DNA of 64,000 bases from Rhodomicrobium sp. Az07 (lineage in GTDB: Bacteria > Pseudomonadota > Alphaproteobacteria > Rhizobiales > Rhodomicrobiaceae): contig NZ_JAHFZG010000005.1 in assembly GCF_018619475.1 (NCBI RefSeq), forward strand, positions 124,001-188,000, given 5' to 3'. Position 1 is the stretch's first letter; each line of letters starts with the position of its first letter. The notes beneath the pieces were generated by a model, which ran no database searches, was not told where the DNA came from, and saw only the letters and a program-made list of their open reading frames with translations. A program made the position numbers and the translations under genes. Of the stretch, positions 33,265-41,791 are shown in pieces.

Positions 33265-33962
33265 TGACGACGCAGTCCTACCTCGATCGCCGCCACGACC
33301 TGAAGACCTATTTCGACAGGACGGCGGCGGATGCGTGGGCGAAGCTGACGACGGATGCACCCGTCAGCGGCGTGCGCGCGACGGTTCGCGCAGGCCGCGA
33401 CCGCATGCGTGCGACGCTCATGAGCTGGCTTCCCGAAGACCTCACAGGCGCGCGCCTTCTCGACGCGGGTTGCGGCACGGGGCTTCTCTCGGTGGAAGCG
33501 GCAAGGCGCGGTGCGCATGTCGTGGCGGTGGACCTCTCCCCGACGCTCGTCGGCATCGCACAAGAGCGCATGCCGGACGATGTCGGAGAACGAATCGAGT
33601 TCTACTCCGGCGACATGCTGGACGCCTCGCGCGGCCGCTACGACTTCTGCGTCGCGATGGATTCGCTCATCCATTACAAGGCGGACGACCTCGTGAGCGC
33701 GCTTTCCGGACTCGCGGCGCTCGCCGACCAGAAGGTGCTCTTCACTTTTGCGCCGAGGACGCTCGCGCTCTCGGTCATGCACAGCGCAGGCAAACTTTTC
33801 CCCCGCTCCGATCGCTCGCCGGCCATCGAACCTATTGCGGAAACCAAACTTTCAGGGATGATCGCGAAGGATAGCCGCCTTTCGGGCTTCACTCAGGGGC
33901 GCTCGGAGCGGATCGTGAACGGATTCTACACTTCGCACGCGATGGAGTTGGTCGCCTCGTGA
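33264..33962 (+). CDS. bchM: Magnesium-protoporphyrin IX O-methyltransferase
   Basis: The 232-residue SAM-dependent methyltransferase has motif I RLLDAGCGTGLLSVEAA at about 64-80 and DLSPTLVGIAQERMP as the acidic-loop motif. It methylates the C13 propionate of Mg-protoporphyrin, the step after the chelatase, consistent with its place after bchH and bchL. It overlaps bchL by 1 nt (TGATG) and lhaA by 4 nt (GTGA). Confidence 0.96.
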
Positions 33963-35617
33963 CGGATGTCGGCGGTCATAAGAACGTGGAACCGTCCGGT
34001 GCTCGCAAGGGGACACCGGACGAAGCCGTTTCCCCGCCTGAATCGACCGAATCGCACGCCCGTCAACCCGCCGAAGCTCCGCCGTTGCCCGACGCTGGCG
34101 AATCTTTCCGCGCCACGATCGCAGCCGTACCTCCGGCGCAACCGGCCAGCGCGCAAAAGCTTTCCGAAGGCCAGCACCCCGGCGCGGCCTCGCATCCCAG
34201 CTCTGCGTACATTTTCCTGAAGCGCCTCGGGCCGAAATTCCTGCCCTTCGCCGACGCGGCCACCCCGCAACTCCCATTGCATCGCCTTTTGCGCCTGTCG
34301 CTGTTCCAGGTGACGGTCGGCATGGCGCTGGTGCTCGTCAACGGCACGCTGAACCGCGTGATGATTCTCGATCTGGGCGTGCCCGCGTGGCTCGTCGCGC
34401 TGATGATCGCGATCCCGCTCGTTTTCGCCCCGTTCCGCGCACTCCTCGGTTTCAAGTCCGACACGCACCGCTCGCTCCTCGGCTGGAAGCGTGTGCCTTA
34501 CATCTGGTTCGGGACGCTCATCCAGTTCGGCGGACTCGCCATCATGCCGTTCGCGCTGATTCTCCTCTCGGGCGACACGCAGGGGCCACCGATTCTCGGT
34601 CAATTCGCCGCCGCGCTTGCCTTTCTGCTCGTCGGCGCGGGCATGCATACGACTCAAACAGCCGGACTGGCTCTCGCGATGGACTTGTCGCCGCCCGAAA
34701 AGCGACCGAGGGTCGTCGCCTTCCTTTATGTGATGCTGCTGATCGGCATGAGCGTGAGCGCGCTGCTTCTGGGCGACCTGCTTACGAATTTCAGCCAGAT
34801 GCGGCTCATCGAGGTGATTCAAGGCACCGCGGTCGCGACCATGGTGCTGAATATTGTCGCACTGTGGAAGCAGGAGCCGCGCAGGCCCCGCCGCCTCGTC
34901 GACCACGAGCCGAAGCCGGATTTCGGCGAGGCGTGGCGCACCTTCATGTCGACCGGGAACTGGAAGCGCATCTTCGTGGCGCTGGGTCTTGGCACCGTCG
35001 GCTTCAGCATGCAGGACATCCTGATCGAGCCCTATGGCGGTCAGGTTCTCGGCATGACGGTGTCGCAAACCACGGCTCTGACTGCCTTTTTCGCGCTGGG
35101 CGCCCTCGTTTCGCTCGCCATAGCCGCGCGTCGACTCGACGCTGGCGCCAATCCGCACCGGCTCGCCGCTCAAGGCGTGATGATCGGCCTTCTGGCGCTG
35201 GCGGCGTTCGTTTTTTCCGCACCCGTGGGCGAGCGCCTTCTGTTTGAACTCGGCGTCGTGGCGCTCGGATTTGGCAGCGGCTTTTTCGCGGCGGGGACGT
35301 TGACAGCCGCAATGGAGCTTGCAAAAGCCTCTCAGGCGGGGTTAGCGCTTGGTGCTTGGGGTGCGGTCGGCGCCTCTGCGACAGGAGGCGGAATTGCACT
35401 TGGCGGCGCGATCCGCGACGTTAGCGAGACCCTTGCGGCGAACGGTAGCCTCGGTGAGGCGCTAATGCGCACAGACACAAGTTACCTCATTGTCTATCAT
35501 ATCGAAATTGCCCTGTTGTTCGCGACGCTCGTGGCCATCGGCCCCTTGGTGCGCACAGCGGGTGATGCATCAAGGCAAAAGCCGCCGCAATTCGGCCTAG
35601 CTGATTATCCGGGTTGA
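33959..35617 (+). CDS. lhaA: Light-harvesting I assembly protein LhaA (BCD-family MFS)
   Basis: The 552-residue protein starts at GTG 33959, within the bchM stop. Residues 1 to about 90 form a hydrophilic Pro/Ala/Glu-rich extension. Twelve membrane helices follow with NGTLNRVMILDLGVPAWLVA, the loop KSDTHRSLLGWKRVPYIW and QDILIEPYGGQVLGM. LhaA assists assembly of the LH1 antenna, probably by supplying bacteriochlorophyll. The N-terminal extension is longer than in the Rhodobacter protein. A downstream start near 34210 is conceivable, but the GTGA junction favours the long form. puhA starts 22 nt downstream. Confidence 0.94.
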   Translation: MTDVGGHKNVEPSGARKGTPDEAVSPPESTESHARQPAEAPPLPDAGESFRATIAAVPPAQPASAQKLSEGQHPGAASHPSSAYIFLKRLGPKFLPFADAATPQLPLHRLLRLSLFQVTVGMALVLVNGTLNRVMILDLGVPAWLVALMIAIPLVFAPFRALLGFKSDTHRSLLGWKRVPYIWFGTLIQFGGLAIMPFALILLSGDTQGPPILGQFAAALAFLLVGAGMHTTQTAGLALAMDLSPPEKRPRVVAFLYVMLLIGMSVSALLLGDLLTNFSQMRLIEVIQGTAVATMVLNIVALWKQEPRRPRRLVDHEPKPDFGEAWRTFMSTGNWKRIFVALGLGTVGFSMQDILIEPYGGQVLGMTVSQTTALTAFFALGALVSLAIAARRLDAGANPHRLAAQGVMIGLLALAAFVFSAPVGERLLFELGVVALGFGSGFFAAGTLTAAMELAKASQAGLALGAWGAVGASATGGGIALGGAIRDVSETLAANGSLGEALMRTDTSYLIVYHIEIALLFATLVAIGPLVRTAGDASRQKPPQFGLADYPG

Positions 35618-35639
35618 GAAAAAAACTTTGGAGGTATTA

Positions 35640-36407
35640 ATGCCAACCGGCGCTCTCACATCCCATCTCGACGTCGCCCAGGTGACGTTGTATGCGTTCT
35701 GGATCTTCTTCGCGCTCCTGATCCTCTACCTGCGCCGTGAAGACCGGCGCGAGGGTTATCCCCTGATCAACGAATCGACGGGCAAGCCGCAGAACGACGG
35801 CTATCTCACGATCCCGGACAAGAAGATCTTCCGTCTTTTCCACGGCGGCACGACGACTTCTCCCCAGCCTGCGAAGCCCGAGCGCGAGCTGAAGATGAAG
35901 CCCCTCAGCAGCCACCCCGGTTCGCCGTATGTGCCCACCGGCAACCCGATGATCGACGGCGTCGGCCCGGCTTCCTGGGTGCAGCGCCAGGATGTGCCGG
36001 ATCTGACCTACGACGGTCTGACCCGCATCGCTCCCCTGCGCGTCGCTAACGATTACGCAATCGACGAGCACGACCGCGACCCGCGCGGCTTCACGGTGTA
36101 CGGCGCCGATGGCGTCAAGGCCGGCAAGATCCGCGATGCATGGCTCGACCGCTCGGAAGTCATCATCCGCTATCTCGAAGTGACGACCCCGAAGGGCCGG
36201 AATGTTCTCGTTCCCTTCACGATGTCCAAGATCGACCAGGGCAAGGGCAAGGTCGTCCTCGAATCGATCCTCGGAGCCCAGATCGAAGACGCGCCGAAGC
36301 TTGCCAATCCGGACCGCATCACGCGGCTCGAAGAGGACAAGGTTTGCGGTTACTTCGCTGGCGGTGTCCTGTACGCCACTCCGGCTCGCCAGGAGCCCCT
36401 TTTATGA
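35640..36407 (+). CDS. puhA: Photosynthetic reaction centre H subunit
   Basis: From ATG 35640 (GGAGG 5 nt upstream) the product is 255 residues. A single N-terminal helix (VTLYAFWIFFALLILYLRRE) is followed by the cytoplasmic PRC-barrel domain, with the conserved REGYPL, PLSSHPGSPYVPTGNPM and EEDKVCGYFAGGVLYATP. The H subunit caps the L/M pair and controls proton entry to QB. An in-frame TTG at 35628 overlaps the ribosome-binding site and is rejected as start. puhB overlaps by 4 nt. Like the Rhodopseudomonas and Rhodobacter versions, the gene sits after lhaA. Confidence 0.97.
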   Translation: MPTGALTSHLDVAQVTLYAFWIFFALLILYLRREDRREGYPLINESTGKPQNDGYLTIPDKKIFRLFHGGTTTSPQPAKPERELKMKPLSSHPGSPYVPTGNPMIDGVGPASWVQRQDVPDLTYDGLTRIAPLRVANDYAIDEHDRDPRGFTVYGADGVKAGKIRDAWLDRSEVIIRYLEVTTPKGRNVLVPFTMSKIDQGKGKVVLESILGAQIEDAPKLANPDRITRLEEDKVCGYFAGGVLYATPARQEPLL

Positions 36408-37090
36408 GTGAATACGACTACGAGCCGGTACGGGGCCTCCCGTACCAGCTTCCCGAGGATGAAAAAATCCTCTGGCAGGGATCGCCTCAATGGCGGTCCC
36501 TGGCCGTCCATATCTGCCACGTGCGCACCATCACGCTTTACTTCGCGGTCTTGATCGCGTGGCGGTTTCTTGTTCCCGTCCTCGACGGGAAGCCGGTTTC
36601 GGACGCTTATGAACTTGCTGCCTTTCTCGCGCTCCTGAACGGCATTGTCGTCGGGATGGCGGTGATCTGGTCCATTCTTCTGGCCAAGACGACGATCTAC
36701 ACGATCACGACGCGGCGCGTGGTGTTGCGCTATGGGATCGCCTTGACGAAAGCCGTCAATGTCCCGCTGCGCCTCGTCAAGAATGTCGGCATGAACCGGC
36801 ACTCGAACGGCTGCGCGGATATCGCTTTCGAAACGACGGGCCAGGGCCGTATCGCCTATCTCATTTTGTGGCCGCATACGCGGCCATGGCATGTCTCGCC
36901 GACGCAGCCGATGTTACGCTCCGTGCCGGAAGCGGAAAAGGTTGCCGAAATTCTCAAACAGGCTCTTGCGCCGTTTGCCGCGCAGAGCGTAGATGAGAAT
37001 GAGAGTAAAGAGACGCAGGCTGCGACCGATCAGCAGGGTGCGGAAAAGAAAGAATCTGACCTCGGTCAGCCCGCTGCCGAGGCAGCATAA
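36404..37090 (+). CDS. puhB: Photosynthetic complex assembly protein PuhB
   Basis: The 228-residue product starts at ATG 36404, overlapping the puhA stop (ATGA). The N-terminus (YDYEPVRGLPYQLPEDEKIL) and the WQGSPQWRSLAVHICHVRTI segment are typical of PuhB. Three hydrophobic helices span about 42-105, and a PH-like domain follows. PuhB is a membrane factor needed for efficient reaction-centre and LH1 assembly. The last 30 residues are Glu/Gln/Ala-rich and probably disordered. Confidence 0.94.
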   Translation: MSEYDYEPVRGLPYQLPEDEKILWQGSPQWRSLAVHICHVRTITLYFAVLIAWRFLVPVLDGKPVSDAYELAAFLALLNGIVVGMAVIWSILLAKTTIYTITTRRVVLRYGIALTKAVNVPLRLVKNVGMNRHSNGCADIAFETTGQGRIAYLILWPHTRPWHVSPTQPMLRSVPEAEKVAEILKQALAPFAAQSVDENESKETQAATDQQGAEKKESDLGQPAAEAA

Positions 37091-37110
37091 TCGAATGGAA
37101 ACGCACCGGC

Positions 37111-37560
37111 ATGCTCAAGGGTGTGAACAAAGCGCTGCTTCTTGGAAGCACGGCAGTTGCCGTTCTTCTTGTGATCGTAATCGGCACGAGCGTCGTCGAC
37201 AGGCTTGACGGCGGCGTCGCGGACGCATCGCGCCGCCCGGTCACTCATCGCGCGGTCATTTTCCGCGACGCCCCCTCGGGGGGGATCGCGGTTTACGATC
37301 AGGGGGCGACCGAGCCCTTCCAGATCCTGGAGCGCGAGAAGAATACGTTCATGGCCACTTCCTTACGCCTCCTTGGGCAGGTGCGTCAGGTGCGGTCAAA
37401 GGCGGGGTCGGACGCGCCCTTTGTCATCACACGTTGGAACGACGGCAAGCTGACGCTGACCGATCCATCCACCGGCGAGACGCTCGAACTCGCCGCTTAC
37501 GGTCAGAGAAACGCAGATACCTTCGCGCAACTCCTTCCGCAGGCGAGCGTGCCTCGATGA
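37111..37560 (+). CDS. puhC: Photosynthetic complex assembly protein PuhC
   Basis: The 149-residue protein has one N-terminal membrane anchor (about 9-27, LLLGSTAVAVLLVIVIG) and a periplasmic domain with FRDAPSGGIAVYDQ and RWNDGKLTLTDPSTGETLEL. PuhC is required for optimal LH1-reaction centre organisation. The start follows puhB by 20 nt. The stop TGA at 37558-37560 overlaps an ATG (37557) of the following unidentified frame. Confidence 0.93.
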   Translation: MLKGVNKALLLGSTAVAVLLVIVIGTSVVDRLDGGVADASRRPVTHRAVIFRDAPSGGIAVYDQGATEPFQILEREKNTFMATSLRLLGQVRQVRSKAGSDAPFVITRWNDGKLTLTDPSTGETLELAAYGQRNADTFAQLLPQASVPR

Positions 37561-37613
37561 TGTCGGTTCGAGGAGGAGAAGAACTCCCTCGAAGGGGCAT
37601 ACAAGGTTACGGG

Positions 37614-38033
37614 ATGAGTGCCGCCCAGAAGCCGCGACGCGCCCGCGAAAATACTTTGGCCGCTCGCTTCGAGTGGACGCAGCATGCCGTCGCCGGGCAT
37701 CCGGGCTTCCAGGCGAATCGGCCAGGTTCAAGAGCAGCCAAGCTCGCCTCGGCACTCCGCGCGCACGCTCCCCGCTGGAGAAATTTTCGCACCCCGAGCG
37801 TCCCATCCCGGCAGGTGACGCTCGATGAGCCGCGAAAGGTCGGTCGGCGCTTAGACGGGGGCATGGAGTACGTAGCGGCGCGTCCCGCTACACGCCATCT
37901 CGCGTCAAGGGTTGGACCTCGCGTTTGCGGGGATCGCGGCGGCGCGCTCGGCGTGATCGAATTCGGCGTCGGTTACGCGTCCCGCACCACAGTCGGCGTG
38001 GCCGTGATCGGCGTAGCGAGGGCAGAGCATTGA
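37614..38033 (+). CDS. Unidentified basic protein encoded between puhC and puhE
   Basis: An open frame of 139 codons starts at ATG 37614, 7 nt after AAGG; the same frame also has an ATG at 37557 overlapping the puhC stop. It ends at TGA 38031-38033, overlapping the TTG start of puhE (TTGA). The protein is Arg- and Ala-rich with few acidic residues in its first 85 residues. It has a more hydrophobic glycine/valine end (GALGVIEFGVGYASRTTVGV). I recognise no family. Rhodobacter has puhD and acsF in this part of the locus, but this does not resemble either. Both junctions support a coupled gene; the mixed third-codon GC of its middle part is a caution. Confidence 0.5.
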   Translation: MSAAQKPRRARENTLAARFEWTQHAVAGHPGFQANRPGSRAAKLASALRAHAPRWRNFRTPSVPSRQVTLDEPRKVGRRLDGGMEYVAARPATRHLASRVGPRVCGDRGGALGVIEFGVGYASRTTVGVAVIGVARAEH

Positions 38034-38890
38034 CACATTACGCGCTTCCGGCCCTCTACGTCCTGTTCGTCTGGTGGTTCAGCACCGGCGCCGTTCTGTA
38101 TCTCAACAACCTGCCGAAACGCACCTACAAATGGAGCGTGCTCGGCGGTACGCTCGTGCTTCTCGGTTCGCTCTACGGCCTTTACGCTTCAAGCCAGAGC
38201 CAGACCGTGCTCGCGGCCTATGTCAGCTTTACCTGCGGTCTTCTCGCGTGGGCCTGGACGCAACTGACGTTCTACACCGGCATGATCACCGGACCGCGCA
38301 AGACGGCCTGCCCGCCCGGCTGTTCGGGCCCGCGTCATCTTTGGCACGCGGCCGAAACCTGCCTTTATCATGAGGCGAGCGCCGCGCTTCTCGGCGTGGC
38401 GGTGTGCTTTGCGACACTCAACGGCACAAATCACATCGGGTCTTGGACCTACACCGTGATCTGGCTCATGCATGCAAGCGCGAAGGTGAACGCGGTCCTC
38501 GGCGTCCGCAACCTCAACGACCATTTCTTCCCCGAGCACCTTCGCTACCTGAGTTCCTTCCTGCGCAAGAAGCCGATGAACCTCCTGTTCCCGGTTTCCA
38601 TCACCGTTTCGACGGCGTTCGCGGCAGTCCTCGTGCACAAGGCGGTGGAGATGCAGCACTCGCCCTTTGAGGCGCTCGCGCTCACCTTTGCTATCGTGAT
38701 CCTGGTTCTCGGCATTATCGAACACTGGTTTCTCGTGCTCCCCATCCCCGCCGAAGCTCTGTGGAACTGGAGCGTGAGAGCCAAGAAAGCGATCGTGAAG
38801 CCGGAGCCCGTGAGGCTTCCCGAAATCGCCGATGCGACAAAACCCGCGCCGACGCGGCTTCGCATCGTGGCAAGCCGAGGCGACATCTAG
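38030..38890 (+). CDS. puhE: Photosynthetic complex assembly protein PuhE (DUF3623)
   Basis: The product is 286 residues from TTG 38030, giving an N-terminus (THYALPALYVLFVWWFSTGA) like that of known PuhE proteins. Seven or eight membrane helices are visible. TGPRKTACPPGCSGPRHLWH, YHEASAAL and NDHFFPEHLRYLSSFLR are conserved. In Rhodobacter capsulatus PuhE moderates bacteriochlorophyll supply. It is the last gene of the photosynthesis operon here, and a partial palindromic repeat begins 4 nt after its stop. The open frame upstream of 38030 lies inside the preceding ORF and is not conserved. Confidence 0.93.
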   Translation: MTHYALPALYVLFVWWFSTGAVLYLNNLPKRTYKWSVLGGTLVLLGSLYGLYASSQSQTVLAAYVSFTCGLLAWAWTQLTFYTGMITGPRKTACPPGCSGPRHLWHAAETCLYHEASAALLGVAVCFATLNGTNHIGSWTYTVIWLMHASAKVNAVLGVRNLNDHFFPEHLRYLSSFLRKKPMNLLFPVSITVSTAFAAVLVHKAVEMQHSPFEALALTFAIVILVLGIIEHWFLVLPIPAEALWNWSVRAKKAIVKPEPVRLPEIADATKPAPTRLRIVASRGDI

Positions 38891-38893
38891 ACC

Positions 38894-38915
38894 AGAGCCG
38901 GATCCGATCAGGTTG
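38894..38915. repeat. Half copy of the GAGCCGGAT palindrome after puhE
   Basis: These 22 nt (AGAGCCGGATCCGATCAGGT plus TG) are identical to the first 22 nt of the complete palindrome at 11126. The right arms are missing here, so this is a truncated copy. It lies immediately after the puhE stop. Confidence 0.75.
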
Positions 38916-38947
38916 TCGCCCGTGAACTTCTGAGTTTTCAAGCCTTG

Positions 38948-39118
38948 CTAGGCTGGGCTTCGCGTATAAAGGCTTGCAAGAACAGGTGCAACAAAACCCC
39001 GAGCCATGCGAGCAGGCGGCGGCCTGGAATTCGTAGTCGTTCGCCGCGCGAATGCCTGCGAAGCAAGCATCGCGGCTGCCAGCACAACGGACGCGATTTT
39101 GAGAATCGGCAACGTCAT
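38948..39118 (-). CDS. Possible small exported protein (56 residues)
   Basis: The minus-strand ATG at 39118 is preceded by AAGGA at 8 nt. It encodes a textbook signal peptide (LPILKIASVVLAAAMLASQA, then FA) followed by only about 32 residues rich in Arg, Thr and Pro. The neighbouring frame, shifted after the signal sequence, instead reads a cysteine-rich segment (ACSHGSGFCCTCSCKPLYAK). The gene may therefore be frameshifted from a longer Cys-rich exported peptide. No family was recognised. Confidence 0.45.
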   Translation of the reverse strand: MTLPILKIASVVLAAAMLASQAFARRTTTNSRPPPARMARGFVAPVLASLYTRSPA

Positions 39119-39252
39119 TGTGTTGATCCTTATTCAAAAGATTAACGTCTGGCATGTAGCCGCGAGCAGCTGCCAGCCTTCTGGGGCTCGAAAAGGATCA
39201 GGAGTGAGGGGCGGCGCTGGAGGCTGGTGCGCGGATTGCGCACGAGCGCCCG

Positions 39253-39318
39253 CATTCGGGCGTAAGGCGCGCGTCCGAGGCCCACGAACTCGAGCATGCG
39301 AATGCCTGCGAGAGGCGC
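39253..39318 (-). pseudogene. Fragment resembling the N-terminus of a CaiB/BaiF CoA-transferase (alpha-methylacyl-CoA racemase type)
   Basis: The minus strand reads APLAGIRMLEFVGLGRAPYA in one frame. This closely resembles the conserved opening of alpha-methylacyl-CoA racemases (PLAG-R-LE-G-G-PF). The similarity stops abruptly downstream, where the expected LADMGADVVR continuation is absent. It lies next to intact beta-oxidation genes, so a decayed or truncated member of that neighbourhood is plausible. The match is short and from memory. Confidence 0.4.
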
Positions 39319-39487
39319 TTCGTCTCGTCGGGTGTGGGGGCCGACATGGCGGCGTCCTCCATCATGTGCGGCGGCGGGCGCATGACGCGCCCGCCATTCT
39401 GATACGTCGCCGCGCGGTGCGGCAAGATCGTTGGAGCGCGCCAGCACGGGAAGCGCGCTCAAGTGTTTTGTCTCAGCGTGATCTTAT

Positions 39488-39512
39488 CGCAAAACCGGCA
39501 ACCACTTTTGCG
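39488..39512. repeat. Hairpin repeat downstream of the fatty-oxidation gene
   Basis: The perfect 7-nt arms CGCAAAA and TTTTGCG enclose 11 nt. The sequence continues GATCATGCTCTAG into the stop codon of the next minus-strand gene. Very similar CGCAAAACCGG...TTTTGCGGATCATGCTCTAG elements are dispersed in many Hyphomicrobiales genomes, as I recall. It is placed to act as a transcript 3' end for the fadJ-like gene. Confidence 0.6.
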
Positions 39513-39521
39513 GATCATGCT

Positions 39522-41696
39522 CTAGGCAGCAGCCTTCGGGGCCGGGTAGAACGTCCGGCCTTCCGCCGCCATGTCGCGCAGAAGCTGCGGCGGCGAGAAC
39601 CGCTCGCCATAGGTCGCGGCGAGGCGCTCGCATTCCGCGACAACGTTCGCGATGCCGATAGTGTCGAGCATCGAAAGCGGGCCGCCGGTGTAAGGCGCGA
39701 AGCCGAGGCCGAAAATGCCGCCCACGTCGCCGTCTTCCGCGTCGGTCAGCACGCCCTCTTCCATGGTCCGCACGGCATCGAGCGCCTGCGCGAAGAGGAG
39801 GCGCTTCTTGAGGTCGTCGAAGCGCGGCCACTCGCTCTCGGGCTTCACCGGGAACAGGTCCGCGAGGCCCGCCCACAGGGTCTTCTGCGCACCCTCGGGA
39901 TAATCGTAGAAGCCCTTGCCGTTCTTGCGGCCCGCGCGGCCATTCTTGACATACATGGCCTCCATCACGCCGATGGCCGCGCTCGGCTTGTACGCATCGC
40001 CGAGGTCGGCCTCGGTCGCCTGGTGGATCTTCCAGCCGAGGTCGATGGCGGTTTCGTCCGCGAGCGCAAGCGGCCCGACCGGCATGCCCGCGAGCTTGCC
40101 CGCGTTCTCGATCAGCGCCGCCGGAATGCCTTCCGTCAGCATGATCTCGCCCTCGCCGATGTAGTTCATGCAGAAGCGCGAGGTGAAGAAGCCGCGCCCG
40201 TCATTGACGACGATGGGCGTTTTCCTGATCGCCTGCACGAAGTCGAGCGTGACGGCCAGCGCCTCGTCGCTCGTCTTCTTGCCGCGAATGATTTCCACGA
40301 GCGGCATCTTCTCGGCGGGGGAAAAGAAGTGAATGCCGATGAAATGCTCGGGCCGTTCGCTCGCTTCCGCGAGGCTCGTGATCGGGATGGTCGAGGTGTT
40401 CGAGCCGAAGATCACGCCGGGCCGGATCACGGCTTCGACCTTCTTCGTCACGTCGGCCTTGATAGCGCGATCCTCGAACACCGCTTCGATGATGTAATCG
40501 ACATCCGCGAGGTCGGCGTAATCGGCGGTGGCGTGGATGCGCGCAAGCAGCGCCTCGCCGTCGGCGGCGGTCATCTTGCGGCGCGAGGTCGCCTTCTCGA
40601 CCAGCTTCCGCGCATAGCCCTTGCCGCGCTCGGCCGCTTCCACGTCGCGGTCGAGCAACACCACTTCGATGCCGTGCGACGCCGCGACATAGGCGATGGC
40701 CGCGCCCATCATCCCCGCGCCAAGCATGCCGATCTTGTTGAACTTCGCCTTCGGCACGCCTTGCGGACGGCGCACGAGCTTGTCCGCCCTGCCCTTGTTG
40801 ACGAAGAGCGTGCGGATCATCGCGGGCGCGACAGGGCCGCGCAGCAGCGAGAGGAAATACTTCGCCTCGATCTTGAGCCCGAGGTCGATCGGAGCCTGCG
40901 TGCCCTCATACACTGCCGAGAGGATAGCTTGCGCGGCCGGATAATTGCCGAGCGTCTTGTCGCGGGTCATGGCGTTGGCGGCCATGAAGAGCTGCGCCGC
41001 AGCCGGATGCATGCCGCCCGCGCCGCCCGGCACCTTGAAACCCTTCTCGTCCCACGGCTGCACGGATTCCGCCTGCGGAGACAGAAGCCACGCCTTCGCC
41101 TTCGCAAGCAGCTCGCCGGCGGGCACGACATCGTGGATGAGGCCGGACGACTTCGCCTGTTGCGGCGAAAGAGGCTTGCCTTCGAGCAGCAGCGGCGCGG
41201 ACGCCATGATGCCGATGAGGCGCGGAATGCGCTGCGTGCCGCCAGCGCCCGGCAACAGGCCGACCTGCACTTCCGGCTGACCGATCTTGATGGCCTCGTC
41301 GTCCGCCGCGACGCGGTAATGCGTGGCGAGCGCGATCTCGAAGCCGCCGCCAAGCGCCGTGCCGTTGATCGCAGTGGCGACCGGCTTGCCGATGGTTTCG
41401 AGGCGGCGCAGCACCTCTGTGAGACGCGACGAGACCTTCAGCGCCTCGGCCGCCGGAGCGTTGCGCGCGTGCTCGATCATGCCCGACATGCCGATGAGGT
41501 CCGCGCCCGCAACGAAGCTCGATTTGCCCGACGTGACGACGATACCCTTGACGCTCGCATCGGCGGCGGCCCGCTCGATGGCCTCGCTCAGTTCCTCGGT
41601 GAAGTCCGGGCTGATGACGTTCATCGACTTGCCCGGCTGGTCGATGGTGAGCGTGGCGATACCGTCCGCGTCGACTTGATAGGAGATGCTGCTCAT
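39522..41696 (-). CDS. Fatty-acid oxidation protein: enoyl-CoA hydratase / 3-hydroxyacyl-CoA dehydrogenase (FadJ/FadB type)
   Basis: The 724-residue fusion has an N-terminal crotonase domain (about 1-190) with the oxyanion loop GTALGGGFEIALATHYRVA and catalytic-Glu region GQPEVQVGLLPGAGGTQRIP. The NAD-binding 3-hydroxyacyl-CoA dehydrogenase domain (about 312-490) has IGMLGAGMMGAAIAY and HFFSPAEKMPLVEI, and a C-terminal dehydrogenase domain follows. It performs the middle two steps of beta-oxidation. The thiolase gene upstream on the same strand, 95 nt away, supplies the last step. The start ATG 41696 (MSSISYQVDADG) matches homologues. Confidence 0.95.
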   Translation of the reverse strand: MSSISYQVDADGIATLTIDQPGKSMNVISPDFTEELSEAIERAAADASVKGIVVTSGKSSFVAGADLIGMSGMIEHARNAPAAEALKVSSRLTEVLRRLETIGKPVATAINGTALGGGFEIALATHYRVAADDEAIKIGQPEVQVGLLPGAGGTQRIPRLIGIMASAPLLLEGKPLSPQQAKSSGLIHDVVPAGELLAKAKAWLLSPQAESVQPWDEKGFKVPGGAGGMHPAAAQLFMAANAMTRDKTLGNYPAAQAILSAVYEGTQAPIDLGLKIEAKYFLSLLRGPVAPAMIRTLFVNKGRADKLVRRPQGVPKAKFNKIGMLGAGMMGAAIAYVAASHGIEVVLLDRDVEAAERGKGYARKLVEKATSRRKMTAADGEALLARIHATADYADLADVDYIIEAVFEDRAIKADVTKKVEAVIRPGVIFGSNTSTIPITSLAEASERPEHFIGIHFFSPAEKMPLVEIIRGKKTSDEALAVTLDFVQAIRKTPIVVNDGRGFFTSRFCMNYIGEGEIMLTEGIPAALIENAGKLAGMPVGPLALADETAIDLGWKIHQATEADLGDAYKPSAAIGVMEAMYVKNGRAGRKNGKGFYDYPEGAQKTLWAGLADLFPVKPESEWPRFDDLKKRLLFAQALDAVRTMEEGVLTDAEDGDVGGIFGLGFAPYTGGPLSMLDTIGIANVVAECERLAATYGERFSPPQLLRDMAAEGRTFYPAPKAAA

Positions 41697-41791
41697 GGTC
41701 GTTTCCTCTTTGCCTCCCGAGGCTGCCGTTTAACGGCGCCAGCGGGGCGATTGGTGAACACCGGCCGGAGCGCGCCCGGCCATGCGATGGC

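Larger units (their letters stand above)
39119..39521. other. Intergenic remnant region between puhE and the fatty-acid genes
   Basis: About 400 nt contain no intact gene that I can support. They hold a short CaiB/BaiF-like fragment (39253-39318), in a minus-strand frame that is open for about 106 codons but otherwise unlike anything known, and a hairpin repeat at 39488-39512. Confidence 0.45.

Noticed and set aside
39119-39462. 106- and 75-codon minus-strand frames between puhE and fadJ
   Set aside because: No start signals or conserved domains apart from the short CaiB-like piece, so they are not called as genes.
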